The notes under the pieces: model-generated
The model's database searches: none
Told to the model about the DNA's origin: nothing
Seen by the model: the letters and a program-made list of their open reading frames with translations, nothing else
Part shown: positions 22,217 to 34,760 of the stretch, piece after piece
How positions within the stretch are numbered: position 1 is the first letter of the stretch
How the letters are laid out: every line of letters starts with the position of its first letter
DNA from: Glutinoglossum americanum
Lineage: Eukaryota > Ascomycota > Geoglossomycetes > Geoglossales > Geoglossaceae
Assembly (NCBI GenBank): GCA_020080175.1
Contig: JAGHQL010000086.1
Location: forward strand, 2,051-66,050
Length of the DNA: 64,000 nt
Direction: 5' to 3'
Translations under genes and position numbers: made by a program

Positions 22217-24456
22217 TCATGTCGTGCTCCGACCTTCACCTCCATCTGGTGCCTTACTTTCTCCTGTCTGCTCCTTAGGATGGATTTCGTGACGTATTGT
22301 TTGTGGATGGGTGTGTGACTTCTGCAAGGCGCTCAAGATTGAAGCTTTCTCTTCATCCTCCTGTTTTTCCGAGAACCCCTGCTTCTTTCCAACATTCTGG
22401 CTCCTTTCCTCCTTTTCTTTCCCCGCCGTGGCTTTCGGGTGCAGCACACTATCTGTCCGCGTGTGTACCGACTGGTATACTGACTTTATCTTTCGCCGCG
22501 TACGCGTATACGCCTCGAGCCCAACGAGCACAGCATAGGATTTGCTGATGCTAACGCGGGACATGTCGGTGCCGGAGGCTTTGAGCATGTGAATGAATGA
22601 GCGGAAGTTGGAGGCTGGTGGACGGTAATGTCCGCTGTTGTTTATCGTATGCACCTAAGCTTTAATAGACAACCCTAAAAGCGACGAAGAATGGAGAGTG
22701 AGAAAGTTATGGGAAGCTAAGTTATCCTACCTCAGGGGAGAAAGACTTCTTATTTGTCCATTTTTTATTTTTATAAGTCCAGCCGCCGAAATGCGACTAC
22801 CATGAAGAAACGAGCTATGCTGAAATGATCCCGATTGCTTAATTCCAACATAGAGGCGAAAAGAAGTATCCGCGACCTATCTTTGATCAGCTGATTTTCA
22901 TGCTTGGCTTTTCTTACACCGTGAAAATTGGAGGGAGCGTACAAAGATCCAAGTATTCCGCCTGACGGTTTTCCGCAACAACCTATTGAAGATTGTGGCC
23001 GCTGACACTTGCCGAACTTTGCTAAGTCCTTTGGCTTGGCTCAACTGATCACTGGCGTATGGATTCCTCTCATGACTAGAACTGCTACTCGTGGAGGACG
23101 AGGATGACGAAGAGGGGGAGACGCTCGAGTGAGATGAAGGTGTTTGGGGGCGTTCTCTAGTTGCGGTTGCTTCTGGCGGGTAAGCAGGTGCTGTATCACC
23201 CGCCGGGACGATGCCTATATTCCCACTTAGAATCTCCAGGTAGCAGGAGCATTACGGGGAAGATGCATACCATGTATGCTATCCTTATACCTTTCAGACG
23301 TGTTGATTCTTGCCCCGTTCTTTGCCCAACAAAGCCTACCTTCATTATCTATCTTCACCAGGTAATCCAACCGTTCTTCCCTTGAGAGATAGCGGACTTG
23401 TTCGCGATCAAGCCTATCGCGGGGACAGCTCGATAGACTAATTTGTTTTCCTTCTCCATAATCTAGCCAATAGAAAAAGTTCTCCGTGGTATCTGCCTTC
23501 TTCCATTCTTGGTGATATGCCCTAAGGTTGGAGCCATACCGGTGCTTGACTTATCGAAATGTCAGCGTCAGATGCGCCACAGGGTCTTACAGACTCACGA
23601 TCCACCATTTCAAGAAAATATTGCAAGTCCATCATCTTCGCATGCTCTACACACCAAAGTTTAGCAGACCAGTGTAGTAAGCAGAAGGCAAGGAACCCAC
23701 AGACTTTTGAGCGCGGCTGTTTCCTCCTGCTTTTCCCGCTTCCTTGCATCTCTCTGTTCTTCGGTCAATTCCTCTTCATCCTCATCTGGTGAAACCTCAT
23801 CGTCATGACCTGCCCGCCGCGCAATCTCTGCAGCTACGTAGTACTTCAGCTCACTAACATTCAAGGTCTATATGCGGAAAAGCTATATACCTCGCTTCCA
23901 AACCTCCCGTGCCTCGGAATCGCCCGATGATCTCTTGTAGGTTTCATGGCCAACAGCCGGATGGCCAACACTGTTAACTGAATCATTCCCGCGGGCGTGC
24001 TTGGGCATTGGCTGTATAATATGTCGGTATTTGGCCTCTTTAATAGCCTGTGTATGGCATTCATCTATAAGTATTACCATCCAAAAAGATCCTAGGTTTC
24101 AGATAAAAGGGTGCCACCCACTTCTATCCACCTCATTGATGCATCTAGTCCCATTCCCTTCGCTGCCCTACGATATCGGTAACCTCTGTAATTGCGCTAT
24201 ATGAATGCTAGTCAGAAATATCTTCGTCCCATTCGCGCGGCAGTAAGGAATGATAATACTATCGCGGGTCACTTTCCCAAGAGGACCTCACCTGTATTAT
24301 CGTTGCCGCCGCTCTACTCACCTCCTCGTTCCTCTCTTGCTCTTCTGCTATCTGCTCCATCTTCTCTGCGGTTGGTACCTCAAGCCTTTGCAGATATTCG
24401 GCTCGCTTAGTACTGCCACTACAAGAGCCATCTAACGTAGCCATACTTGGGAACAA
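22217..24456 (-). CDS. IQ calmodulin-binding motif protein (fungal), many exons
   Basis: A conserved Pezizomycotina protein with an N-terminal IQ motif, expected to bind calmodulin. The start is at 24456 (or MATLDG at 24444). The IQ motif spans an intron: AAATIIQ joined to RNYRGYRYRRAAKGMGLDA. Next come AIKEAKYRHIIQPMPKHARG, REVWKR, EIARRAGHDDEVSPDEDEEE, AKMMDLQYFLEMVDR and KHRYGSNLRAYHQEWKKADT. The conserved catalytic-looking block is NFFYWLDYGEGKQ, LDREQVRYLSREER, YLVKIDNEGRLCWAKNG. The C-terminal part reads KGLSKVRQVSAATIFNRLLR, TSFRLYVGIKQSGSFQHSSF, LHGSRISAAGLIKIKNGQIR and, in the last exon, SNFRSFIHMLKASGTDMSRV then SISKSYAVLVGLEAY. About eight introns. A Ser-rich linker is present near 23130. 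The calmodulin-binding role is inferred from the motif only. Confidence 0.85.
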
Positions 24457-25174
24457 GCGGGGTCAGATATGATGTATGTGGCTAGGGTGTCAGCAAAGAT
24501 GGGTTCTGGCGAGTTATGCATTTAGATAGTATGACTGCCGCATAATCAGCTGAATATATCAGTGAATGTGATCAGGTTTATTAGTTCCAGAAATCCAAGG
24601 ACCAAGACACACCGTCAGCATTTTACATAAGATTTGATTGGCCGCTGCAAAGCTTGGTCTTTACCGATCGCTCTTAACTTGCGTTGCTTGATTCCCACGA
24701 GGCATGTGACGCCAGATCAAAAACCGGTTATACTCTAAAACTAGGATCAGGAGAGCAGATGAAAGTCAATCTCTATCGCAGTAAAATTGCACTTGACAAA
24801 CCGCATTATTTTGACTAATCTGACAAAACCTACAAGAAAGATCGTGTGGAAAAGAGCGGTCCGCAGCTCCCGACAGCCACATTAGCAGAGCTCGCCGAGC
24901 CTCTCCTCTTCCGATATCCGTTCCCGGTGCATGCCGGATGAGATAAGGACAATGGCCCAAAGGAAGGAATCGCTATGCACATGAGATAAGTGAATGCATC
25001 GAAAATGTCCAACTAACCCAGGCATAGGAGAGGAAACCAAAGTATAATTCCCCGACAAGTGAAGAGATATTGCTACCCCTAATCCCCAAAGCCGCAAGAC
25101 AGCTCAGAGATTCGTATGGAATAACCGTTGAGAGTGTACCCAAGCTGTCCAATCCCCCGCAATATGCACTAGTC
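24457..25174. other. Intergenic, no gene recognised
   Basis: Promoter side of the IQ-motif gene and 3' side of the GPI-type protein gene. Short overlapping frames at 24766-25200 do not resemble any family and are not supported by splice structure. Confidence 0.5.
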
Positions 25175-25855
25175 CTAGAGGAACAGAGCAAACCCAGCAA
25201 ATATTCCTGCCATCACCACTCCAGCGCCGTAGCTTTGGCCAAGGTCAATCGCAGCGGCGCCGGCATTTTTCTTTCCTCCTGACCCTGACCCAAATCCTGA
25301 ATAGTCTCCGGTCCCGGTAGCTGCCATGTTAGTTTTGGTCATGGTCGCCGAAGTAGAAGTGATATTGACTCTCTGTGGATCTTGGGCACCGCAAGGATGG
25401 CTTGTGCGGCAGGCAGACTGGCAGCCACTATTTCCTCCGCAGTTGTTCACACATTCGTTGTTTGATTCGGTACAAAGGAAGTATGGTATGGTTTGTGAGT
25501 ATTCTGTTGCATTGGGTGTCGCGCCATTACTACAGATACAGCTGAACACGAGAGTATCCTAGGTGTTGTTAGCAAAGATGACCGACTAGAGAGATTCAGG
25601 GAGACTAATATCCACTTACAGCCTCACAAGAATTCTCCTCCGGAGATTCAGAGTTTCCCGGCGTCTGGAGACAGATGAGAGGGCATGAAGTGGTTTGAGC
25701 CAGACACCAATTGCCTACTGATATCAGCTGTGCTAAACCCGCGATAGGATACCTAACATACTTCTCAAGGCGATCGGGATCGAGCTAGGGTCAATGGTCT
25801 GAGCGGCAGTAAACCCGACGAGGGAGGCAACAACAATAGCGACGAGCGAATGCAT
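25175..25855 (-). CDS. Small Cys-rich GPI-anchored surface protein (DUF7707-like)
   Basis: Three exons. The ATG at 25855 starts a signal peptide (MHSLVAIVVASLVGFTAAQ). The mature part has NWCLAQTTSCPLICLQ, then FSCICSNGATPNATEYSQT, IPYFLCTESNNECVNNCGG and CQSACRTSHPCG. It is a compact domain with about a dozen cysteines, as in secreted fungal DUF7707 proteins. A Ser/Thr/Gly linker (about 40 residues) and a hydrophobic C-terminus (GAGVVMAGIFAGFALFL) follow, the pattern of a GPI-anchor signal. The introns are near 25717-25762 and 25562-25619. Function unknown; such proteins sit on the cell surface or wall. Confidence 0.75.
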
Positions 25856-27422
25856 TTCGTACAATAAGAAGAGGAGAGCCGATTGCGATCTTTATTCAGA
25901 GAGATGAAATTTTCTAGTGTCGAGCGTCAGAATCTCGATATTCGGGTCCAAGAATAGCCAAGGAATGCAAAGTCAAAGATCAATGATGAGTATACTTGCC
26001 CTTGCTTCACTTCACGAAAACGGAATCCAAGAGACCGCAGGCTGGATTGCTGACTCTTCGAGCACGCGTTAATTAAACGAAGGTATCGGATAAAGTATCG
26101 AAGCGACTGACGAAGAATTGAAGTGCGTGCTTGAAGACGAGAGATACGAGGTGAGGTGGAGAGGAAATAGGGTGAGGGATCGGAAAAATGGGCTTTACCC
26201 GTATCCCAGTTCGGAACGTCCATTCATAGCTCAGTTCCCACGCGAGAAAAGCAAACACGCATGGTAGCCAAGCTTTCACCAATCATCTTCGCCAGCAATT
26301 TGTCAACCACAAGCCCCGAACGCTCCTTTAGTTAGTCATCACCAGCAAAGCACCTAAAGATATAACGCGCCACAGAAGACCACATTTAAGACCCAGGAAA
26401 GTAATCACTCTCTTACCAAAACACTCCAAAACTTCCCAGTTTTACTTCCAAACTATCAACGCCAAAAGGCATTACATTTGGTATAGCTTCTAAGGTCTTT
26501 TTAGGTATATTTAGACCTTATGGAACATCCTTCCAATCCAACATCATCGTTGAAGGAATATTCTCGAGATCCTGTGCTGGGACTATTTACGATTCCTCCA
26601 TTTTGATGCTCCTCGGTCCCTCATTTGATTACCAACTATTCTCTAAAAAGTGTATCTATTCAAGGTAACCAGTCTTTTCAATCACCTTGAAAGCCTCTCC
26701 GATCGAGATAGTCTTGTCCCCTAGCAGCCCGCGATACCAGCAATGCATCTTCGCTAGTGTTGAGATGGCGTTTTGCAAAATGAACCATCCTCAGAATCTC
26801 TGATTGGCGAAAATAGGCTAGAACAGCGGGGAGTCTTCGGCTCTTCCAATTGGCCAATTTCTAGTTCACAAAGTCAAAGTAGATAAACATAATATGCCTA
26901 TTGAAATATGAGGTAGTGACAAACTGCAATATCCCTCAGGCAGTTTGCCACCCTTTCATTGAAAACCTCAATACACAAAACCACCGTCTCCGGTTTCCGC
27001 TACCAAATCAGATACCATCGCAAGGAGACTTGTTAAAGCTAATCATGATGGCTGCTTTTTGGTGGCGTGGAAATAGTCGGCCGAGGACAAGTAGTAAGCG
27101 TGCGAGAACGGGAGCCGAGTGAATGAGTGCGATGATATCCAAAGCGTCCACGAGTCTACGAATATATTTATCGTTGATTGAACGGTACATACTCAGCAAG
27201 CGAGCCTCAAGAATCGAATGATGTTCACCCCTCCTCACACGTCAAACCCCCTACGAATCTCCCCACTATCCAACCCGGAGAAAAGCAAACAAATAAGGCG
27301 ACGTAATTGAAAAACAGGCAGTAGGACACTTCACTAGCAGCTGAAACCTACGGTCCCGTTGGATTTTCAATTGGATTTTGGGCATTAGCGCCATCTGCTA
27401 TCAGGGGTTCGTGTTTCTATGG
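25856..27422. other. Intergenic between divergent genes, with one hairpin
   Basis: No gene supported. A perfect 8-bp inverted repeat (TAAGGTCT at 26491-26498, AGACCTTA at 26513-26520) has a 14-nt A/T-rich loop. It could form a hairpin or be a chance palindrome. Confidence 0.45.
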
Positions 27423-28203
27423 ATGGAGTCCACGAGTCTTCACCCCTATCAGCGAGGAAGTAACGGCTTAGACAGTGCCGAGGGAGATAGAGACAAAAGG
27501 TCCAGTATCGTACCGCCATATTGGAAAGATCATCGAGCGGATTCAAAATCCACCTCAGAGAATCCGCCTCCCACCTTGATTACGCTTGAAGACCATACGG
27601 AAGAGCCTTCTGACAAAAGCACGGCGCTCTGGGCGAGGAGGGTATCCATTCAAGACTATGTCGTCGTTAGTGGTAGCAGGAATGGCATTGGTGCCTACGT
27701 CGTTTGGAACTGTACCGTTGATACCCTCGAGGTTTGCCATGTCCCAGAAGCGGTTTGAGGCTCAGGCAAGACTGATTTTTCGACATAGGGCGGCGCGATG
27801 AAGATTCGCAAAAGGTCGCACCATCCTGTGATATATTTAACATAGCTAACTCCTTCAAGATACTCTGAGTTTGTTGAGCTTCGGGATCGACTATTGATGA
27901 CGTTCCCGAGCTCTGAGGCTGCAATGCCACAACTGCCGCCCAAGAGTATTATTTGTATGCTTTCCAATTTGAGGTCAAATAGGTTGGGAGCTAATTGTAA
28001 TTCACCAGCGAAATTTCGTCCCAAGTTCCTAGAACATCGAAGAATTGGACTTTCTTACTTCTTAAAGTAAGCGTATAGAAAAAGAAAGAAAGAAACCTCC
28101 CTATTGAGGGTCAATTGCTAACACCGACCGCTCTCTTAGTTGCGTGCTCTTGAATCCCGAGTTTTCCGGCTCTCCAGTGCTCAAGGAATTTCTGTTTTCT
28201 TAG
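27423..28203 (+). CDS. PX-domain protein, YPT35-like
   Basis: The PX domain binds phosphoinositides, and yeast Ypt35 recruits Vps13 to endosomes and the vacuole. The start ATG at 27423 (MESTSLHPYQRGSNG) opens a disordered N-terminus. The domain begins WARRVSIQDYVVVSGSRNGI and GAYVVWNCTVDTLE. A 26-nt micro-exon (27789-27814) supplies GGAMKIRK and the first two bases of the next Arg. The next exon gives YSEFVELRDRLLMTF and PQLPPKSII. Two further exons supply KFRPKFLEHRRIGLSYFLK and CVLLNPEFSGSPVLKEFLFS, with the stop at 28201-28203. The conserved RYSEF and PxLPPK motifs and the basic RPKFLEHRR segment, all lipid-binding elements, are intact. About five exons, all short. The role is inferred from family resemblance. 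Confidence 0.82.
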
Positions 28204-28517
28204 CATAGCACGCCAATTAACCCCATTCTGTACATACGATACATTGTCCAGCTTTATATATTGTTGGAGGCTAGCTGGTGTAAGGGTAATTCTCAGCGAG
28301 TTAGTCCCGTAATCAAGTTGCTTCGCGCTCTGGGCACTTAACTACTCCTAAAAACTTCGCGTAACGAACCCAAATATCCAAGCGACCTCCCCAAATACAG
28401 AGTGACATAGAACCAGCCCCATGCCATTCGCAACTTAAACACAACCGACGGGCTCATCAAGATCCCAGAATGTGGCCAAAGTTGCAAAGAAGATGAGCTT
28501 TCATTTTCGGCAATACA
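28204..28517. promoter_or_regulatory. SAS4 upstream region
   Basis: 314 bp between the PX gene stop and the SAS4 start on the same strand. No specific site was recognised. Confidence 0.4.
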
Positions 28518-30162
28518 ATGGCCGCGTCTTCCCGGCCATCAATACGTTCTAGTCGGCGCGTAGCTGGTCTTCATCCGTCCATTGATACTACCGCGACCGG
28601 CACAATCAAAAACACAAAGAATCCTCCAAAACGACGCGCAAAACACTCCGATGCAGTACAGAAGACAGATGGCGAGTGTCCTCCTAACAAGAAATTGAAA
28701 GTAGAGGTGCAAATTGAGGCTCGATCGCAGCCTTCATCGAGAAACCTCAAATTAGCAAAGGATACCACCACGCTGCCGACAACCAAACCACCAAAAAATA
28801 TCGCGACACCACCTGATTCAGCAGAATCCCGAACGACGAACGATGATGATGACCATTCGCGGCGTAGAACCAAGAAAGCACAACGAAAAGATGTTTCGAG
28901 GACGAACAAAGTTACTGCAACCAAATCTTCTGAGCAGATGTGTCCTATTGATAAGAGGAAGCTAAGGTCGCAAGATGGGGGTGCACGATTTAAGAGCGAC
29001 CTTTCCCTCTACTTTCCAGGCTACGAGGAGATTATTGGAAATGAGCCGAAGGAGCCAGGTACATATTTTGATTTCCTTTCGAGCTCGCATTCTCTAACTT
29101 TTAATAGAGTTTTTGTCATTTGACACTCCGATTCTAGCGGTAGACGATGGTACCCCAAACAATCCTCGACCTCACCCTTCTGGCCACACAAAACTTACAC
29201 ATAGCCCTGAGAAGAAACGAGGCTCAACAGCGCATGGGCAGCGTGACTCATCAATAGAAATTGGAACTCTGTTTCCTGGCAAGGGCATCCATTACCCTAA
29301 GCTCTACAATGCGCAAGTAGTTGACTTCTCTACGCTTGAGCGGGCCGCAAAACAGAGTCGGGACGACCCGTTGCCTGACTTGTTATATCACAAACCGCAC
29401 CGGAGAGCAGAGAGGCAAGAAAAGCAGCTTCGTAATATAGAAAAGGAACGAGCTCAGCATGAAAAGCAACATTTAGAACGACTTCTGGAAGGCTTAATGG
29501 GACCGGATTGGCTAAAGGTCATGGGGGTCAGCGGAATCACAGAGTCTGAAAAGAAAGAGTATGAGCCTAAAAGAGATATTTTCATCAGAGAGGTTGCGGG
29601 CCTTGTTGAGAAGTTCAAGGCCTGGAAGGAGGAGGAGAAGCGGAGAAAGGCTGAGAAGGAACAAGTCTTAATAACCGAGGGGGATATTGAAGAGCAAGCT
29701 GATGAAGAGGATGTTGGAGATATCTCCGACGGAGGAGATGAGGAATTCAACCAAATCGCTATGATTGACTGCATGAGCGACGGCGATCCTCCCGACTACA
29801 GTGATGTAGACGCCTGGGCGGCTCGACAGCTTCATCAGGAAGCTATAGGAGCGACCAGCCGTTCCTCTTCAAAGAGGCAGAAATTGGAGCAGCCTCAGAC
29901 CCCGAAAAAACAGAAAGCCCCTCCGCCACAGCCATTCACGTCTTTCTACTCAAAACCATACCTGCGGGCGGCAGCAATCGGCAATCATCGACGCAGTGGA
30001 CGAAGTGTGACGGCTTTCGGGCTTCCTTTACCAGATGTGCCACAGCGGGACTTCGAGCCTCCTCTAGACATTTTGAATCCTGAGGCAGTGAAGGCCAGGG
30101 AGAGAAACAAGAGGAGGTTGAAGAGAAAGAGTAAAGACCCGAAAGAACACGGAGTGAAATAA
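28518..30162 (+). CDS. SAS complex subunit 4 (Sas4)-like histone acetylation cofactor
   Basis: Sas4 is a subunit of the SAS histone acetyltransferase complex in yeast, where it acts in silencing through H4K16 acetylation. Two exons (28518-29058 and 29110-30162) are separated by a 51-nt intron. The N-terminal half is basic and disordered (KNTKNPPKRRAKHSD, KKLKVEVQIE). The conserved domain is in the second exon: HRRAERQEKQLRNIEKERAQ, LERLLEGLMGPDWLKVMGVS, EKKEYEPKRDIFIREVAGLV and EKFKAWKEEEKRRKAEKEQ. This matches the SAS4 domain signature. An acidic linker follows, then PFTSFYSKPYLRAAAIGNHR and the tail FGLPLPDVPQRDFEPPLDIL. The basic C-terminus may be a nuclear signal. Complex membership here is inferred. 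Confidence 0.8.
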
Positions 30163-30659
30163 GTGCAGTGTTCCTTAGATTGGTCGCGCAAGGCGTCCGC
30201 ACGCACAAATACGTGCTTGTGTGGCTTAAGACTCTGATGTACAATTATCATCCAGTGAAATAACATCGAACTGCACAATAAATTGCTGCGAGTCACGTGA
30301 GATACAGAGAGCCGATTGACTAGGCCTAAATGAGACTGAGGCTCCGCTTACTGTCGTCACTTTGCCCTTTAAGCTATACCACCAATGAGGAACCCCCAGC
30401 CATTCTCTTTTTGCGATTCAATGCCTCTATGCTCCTTCCTTCCAAAAAATTCTCGCACGGTTCTTCTGAGCAGACCGTCATCAATCACCCTCACTATTCG
30501 TTCACCTCGCTCTCACCATAATCTCTGAAAGAAACTGCACTTATCCCGACATATATCTTGCGAAATACTAAGGAAGGAACTATTACAGGAGGTTGAGGGA
30601 TGAGTTGACCATTCATATCAAGTGCGAAGGACCACTAGCTGCGGATACGGCGAAGTGCG
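30163..30659. promoter_or_regulatory. TAF2 upstream region
   Basis: 497 bp. A pyrimidine-rich stretch (30400-30530) lies before the TAF2 start. Nothing else was recognised. Confidence 0.4.
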
Positions 30660-33600
30660 ATGGTCGGAGTAATGGAGCAACCGGCGCCTACACTTCCCGG
30701 GCTTGGATTTTCAGTTCTACATCAGAAGGTGGAGCTGGATATCGACTTGGCTTCGAAGAGTCTGAAGGGCAAAACTGAGATCTTGATCAGTCCACATTAC
30801 AGGGAGCTCAAGAAAATACGTCTTAATTGTCGTCAGTGCAGTTTGAAGCGCTTAAACATCAATGGCAGGGCACCGACCCTCTCGTACCACGAACCCTACT
30901 CAAAGGCTAGGATACACCCTACCGCCAACGTCCACCAACACCATATGTTACGCCAGAAGCTCGCTCCTCAGCTAAGAGAACCACCGGAGGAAGAGCTCGT
31001 CTTGACTCTACCGAAGAGCGTACGGATAGAGGAGGTAGACCTCTTTGCTGTGGATGCCGGTCATATACTATCTTCACGCGTAAATGGGGTAGCAAAGCGA
31101 GATTCAGGCGACGCTGCATCTGTAGCAGCCACACCAGCACCTCGAATGGACGACCAAGCAGGGAAGTTCAAGCCGCTGACGGTTTACATTGAGTTTGCGA
31201 TCAGCAAAATACGAGATGGACTTCACTTCGTGGGATCAGAAGAAGGAGATCAGCGGTACCCGCACGCCTTCACAAGGAACTTTTCTTTCCCAGGCTCGGC
31301 GTGTTGTCTCTTTCCATGTGTCGACGATTTCTCAACCCGTTGCACTTGGGAGATCACCATCAAGTGTCCCCGGACCTTGGGAGATGCTGTCAGTCACCTG
31401 GCCAATGGACCGGACCAGCAGTCACTAGGTGGTCTTAGTAATGGCCATGTGGATGGTCTAATGCCTGATGAGGGCTTTGCACAGGATATGTCTGGTCTTA
31501 GCAAGGAGGAGAAAGCTCTCGATATGACAGTTGTTTGCTCCGGTGACCTAACGGATGAGGTATGGTGCTCTATTATCTTACATACCGCGAATGCTAACAA
31601 ACGTAGATTGTTGATCCATTAGACCCGACTAAAAAGGTATTTTCCTTCGTCTGTTCTGCGGCTATCGTCGCGCAGCATATTGGATTCGCTATTGGGCCAT
31701 TCGACCATGTCGATCTGTCGGAATTCCGCGAAACCGATGAAGACGACAAGCTCGGGCAAAATGCCATCCATATACATGGGTTTTGTCTTCCAGGCAGGGC
31801 AGAAGAGGTTAGAAATACGTGCATGCCGATGGCTAAGGTGAGTTAGATAGATATTAAACAAATGTGACTTTTGCCCGTCTCTAACCTGACTACAGGCCAT
31901 AGATTTCTTTACTCTCACATATGGCTCATTTCCGTTCTCAAGCTACAAAATCTGTTTCGTAGATGACCAGCCCCAGGAAACTGTCGAGACGGCATCACTA
32001 TCTATCTGCAACAACAACCTTCTTTTTCCCGAGGACATCATCGAACCCTTGAATATTGTTACACGGAGATTGGTGCATGCTCTCGCACGCCAGTGGATTG
32101 GAATCAATATAATTGGTAAGGAGCCTCGAGATATGTGGGTATTGGTTGGAATAGCCTATTTCATTACGGATATGTTTATGAAGAGGCTTTCCGGTAACAA
32201 CGAGTATCGATTTCGACAGAAGCAGGCCGCAGATCGAGTTTGCGAGCTAGATGTAGTGCGGCCTTCGCTCTATGATATGGGCGGTCTTATATTCCTTGAT
32301 CCATCTGAACTCGAGTTCATAGAGTTGAAAGCGCCCTTGGTTCTCTTCATACTGGACCGGAGACTCGCAAAAGCCGGCGGGTCGTCTGGTCTATCTCGCA
32401 TTATCTCGCGGATATTGCTCAATGGAAAAGTTGGAGATTTGCCCAACGGCGCTCTGGAGACCCGACACTTCATCCGAACCTGCGAGAAGTTAGGACACAC
32501 AAAACTCGAAGTGTTTTTCCAGCAGTGGGTCTTCGGGACTGGGTGTCCTCGGTTTGTGGTTACACAACGCTTCAATAAAAAAAAGCTAGTTGTCGAAATG
32601 ATGATCAACCAGGGCGCGCTCCCGATCCCAACTACTCGGGATGTCAAGTCGGACACGTTCTTAAGAGACGCAAAGGAGCAAGATCATGACGTTCATCCTG
32701 GGCCAGTGCCACCAGCCTTTGCGGTGAGATTTGAATCGTACTAGTCCCTTTGATAGCTAGTGGACTAAGATCTATTTAGGGCCCTATGACGATACGTATC
32801 CATGAAGCAGACGGGACTCCCTACGAGCACATTGTTGACATCAAAGATGTGATTACTCGCGTAGACATTCCGTACAACACAAAGTACAAGCGACTGAAAC
32901 GCAGCAGACGCCAGAAAGAACGAGCGGCTGCGGCTGCGGGAATCGACATATCAGCAGACACTCAAGACGACGTTCTCCTTTACTGCCTCGGGGACGTACT
33001 CCAGTCTGAGGAAGAGGTTTCGGATTGGCGTCTCGTAGACTGGTCAAAGGAGGAAGAGGAAAAAATGAACCAGGAATCTTTCGAGTGGATTCGAATGGAC
33101 GCTGACTTCGAATGGATATGCCACATGACAATTGGGATGCCTGGTTACATGTTTGTTTCGCAACTGCAGCAGGACCGGGATGTTGTGGCACAGCTTGAGG
33201 TAGGCTAGTAGATCTAGAAGAGGCATCGGGATACCGACTAACATTGTGCAGTCGATTCGACATATCTCCGCTATAGAGGAATCTGCTCTTATATCTGCCG
33301 TCCTTGTACGCACACTCATGGACAAGAGGTATTTCCACGGCATTCGGATAGCAGCGGCTCACGCTCTTGTAAAATGCAGCAAGGAGAATCTTGATTGGAT
33401 TGGTTTACGTCATCTGGAGAAAGCATTCCAAGAATTCTTTTGCTTTCCGGGCTCAGCCATGACAAGGTCAAATGATTTCTCTGATCGTACCGATTATTAC
33501 ATACAATGCGCAATTCCACAGGCCATGGCCAAAGTTCGCGGCAATGACGGGAAGGCTCCGATGCGTGTCAAGAGGTTTCTTTTCGACCAACTGAAATTCA

Positions 33601-34760
33601 ATGATAATTCCAACAATGACGTGAGTTCGAGCACTAGGTACTACCACTGAACGTTGCTAATATTCGTTAGTATTCGGATTGTCATTATATAGCGACATTG
33701 ATGCTGGCGCTTTCTGAGTCTCTAATTACATCTGGGCACAAAGATCTCTACAACTTCACGTTTGACGAAGACGAACGGGAAGAGTCTCAGTTCCAGAAAG
33801 AAGCAATAGAGGAGATAGAAAGGTATCAACAGCTAGACGAGTGGATACACTCACACCACAATATCTACTCGATTACCGCGCTGGACTGCAAGCGAAGGCT
33901 ACAGCAAGGGAAAGTTATCCAGACCAACGTGGTGGATTTCATGCGCTACACTCGGGAAGGCACATTCTCTCTTCTGCGACTCAATGCGTTCAGTAATCTT
34001 GTCGAATTGGGGATGCTTAGGGTGGATTCTATCCTGCAGTATTTTCTTTACGTCCTACACACAGATCCGTCACCCTTCATTCGGCTTAGCCTATTACGGC
34101 TCTTTTCCAAAGGTCTTGGATCAATCGCTATTGGCGAGGGTCTAGCTAAAACCTCAGAAAAACAGCATGACGGCTTGATTATTGTGCAGGAAGGTGGGGC
34201 GACCGACTCCCGAAAACAGGAAATAGCTAGGACACAGACTACATCAGGGGCATTACAAGCTCTGAGGAAGGAGCTAAATAGAAATCAGGCGTTGCAACGA
34301 GCTCTGTGGAGTGCTGTTACGTAGGTTTTGCCTAACCCTATCCATCATTTAGACCCCTTGGCTCACTTCGCCGCACCCAGTTCCCCTGAACTCGGCATTC
34401 TCGAACTGCGTGAGCTTCTTGGCATTTGCGGCTTACTATACGAGCCCAAAACATCACTTATCGTAGAGCTTTCCTACCCTCGAAAATGGAAGGCGGAGCA
34501 CATGGGAAAGGTAACCCTCATCCATATTTTCGTTAGCATCACTACCACAGAATCTCACATTCGGGCAGGGTAGAATAAGATTTTATCAGAGCGACAAGAT
34601 TCGAACTGTACCGATGAAACCCTTTGGCTATGACGTCAAAATCAAAGAGGATGATGAGCCTCCTGCATCTGTGGGTGTCATCAAGCTGATTTCTAAGCCC
34701 AACAAGCCGCCGCCGAAGTTAAAGCTCAAGCTGAAGTTGCCAGGCGGGACTGCCGGATAA
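30660..34760 (+). CDS. TAF2: TFIID subunit TAF2 (TBP-associated factor 2)
   Basis: TAF2 is a large TFIID subunit that contacts core-promoter DNA around the start site. It has the M1-aminopeptidase fold without activity. Typical blocks are GFSVLHQKVELDIDL, KGKTEILISPHYRELKKIRL, DGLHFVGSEEGDQRYPHAFT, FSFPGSACCLFPCVDD and TYGSFPFSSYKICFVDDQPQ. The region matching the peptidase HExxH reads RLVHALARQWIGINIIGKEP, so the Glu and second His are replaced; this is usual for TAF2. Introns include 31560-31606, 31838-31895 and 32724-32779. Others lie near 33210, 33622, 34321-34381 and 34513. The acceptor at 34381 gives SPELGILELRELLGICGLL. The protein ends KPPPKLKLKLKLPGGTAG at 34758-34760. An alternative start is the Met at 30672 (MEQPAP). 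Confidence 0.93.

Noticed and set aside
22217-22654. A separate small gene encoding 145 residues
   Set aside because: Its N-terminal sequence (SNFRSFIHMLKASGTDMSRV) joins by a good splice site to the upstream IQ-motif gene and forms the usual C-terminus of that protein.
24766-25200. Overlapping minus-strand frames between two genes
   Set aside because: Short, unrelated to known families and without supporting splice sites.
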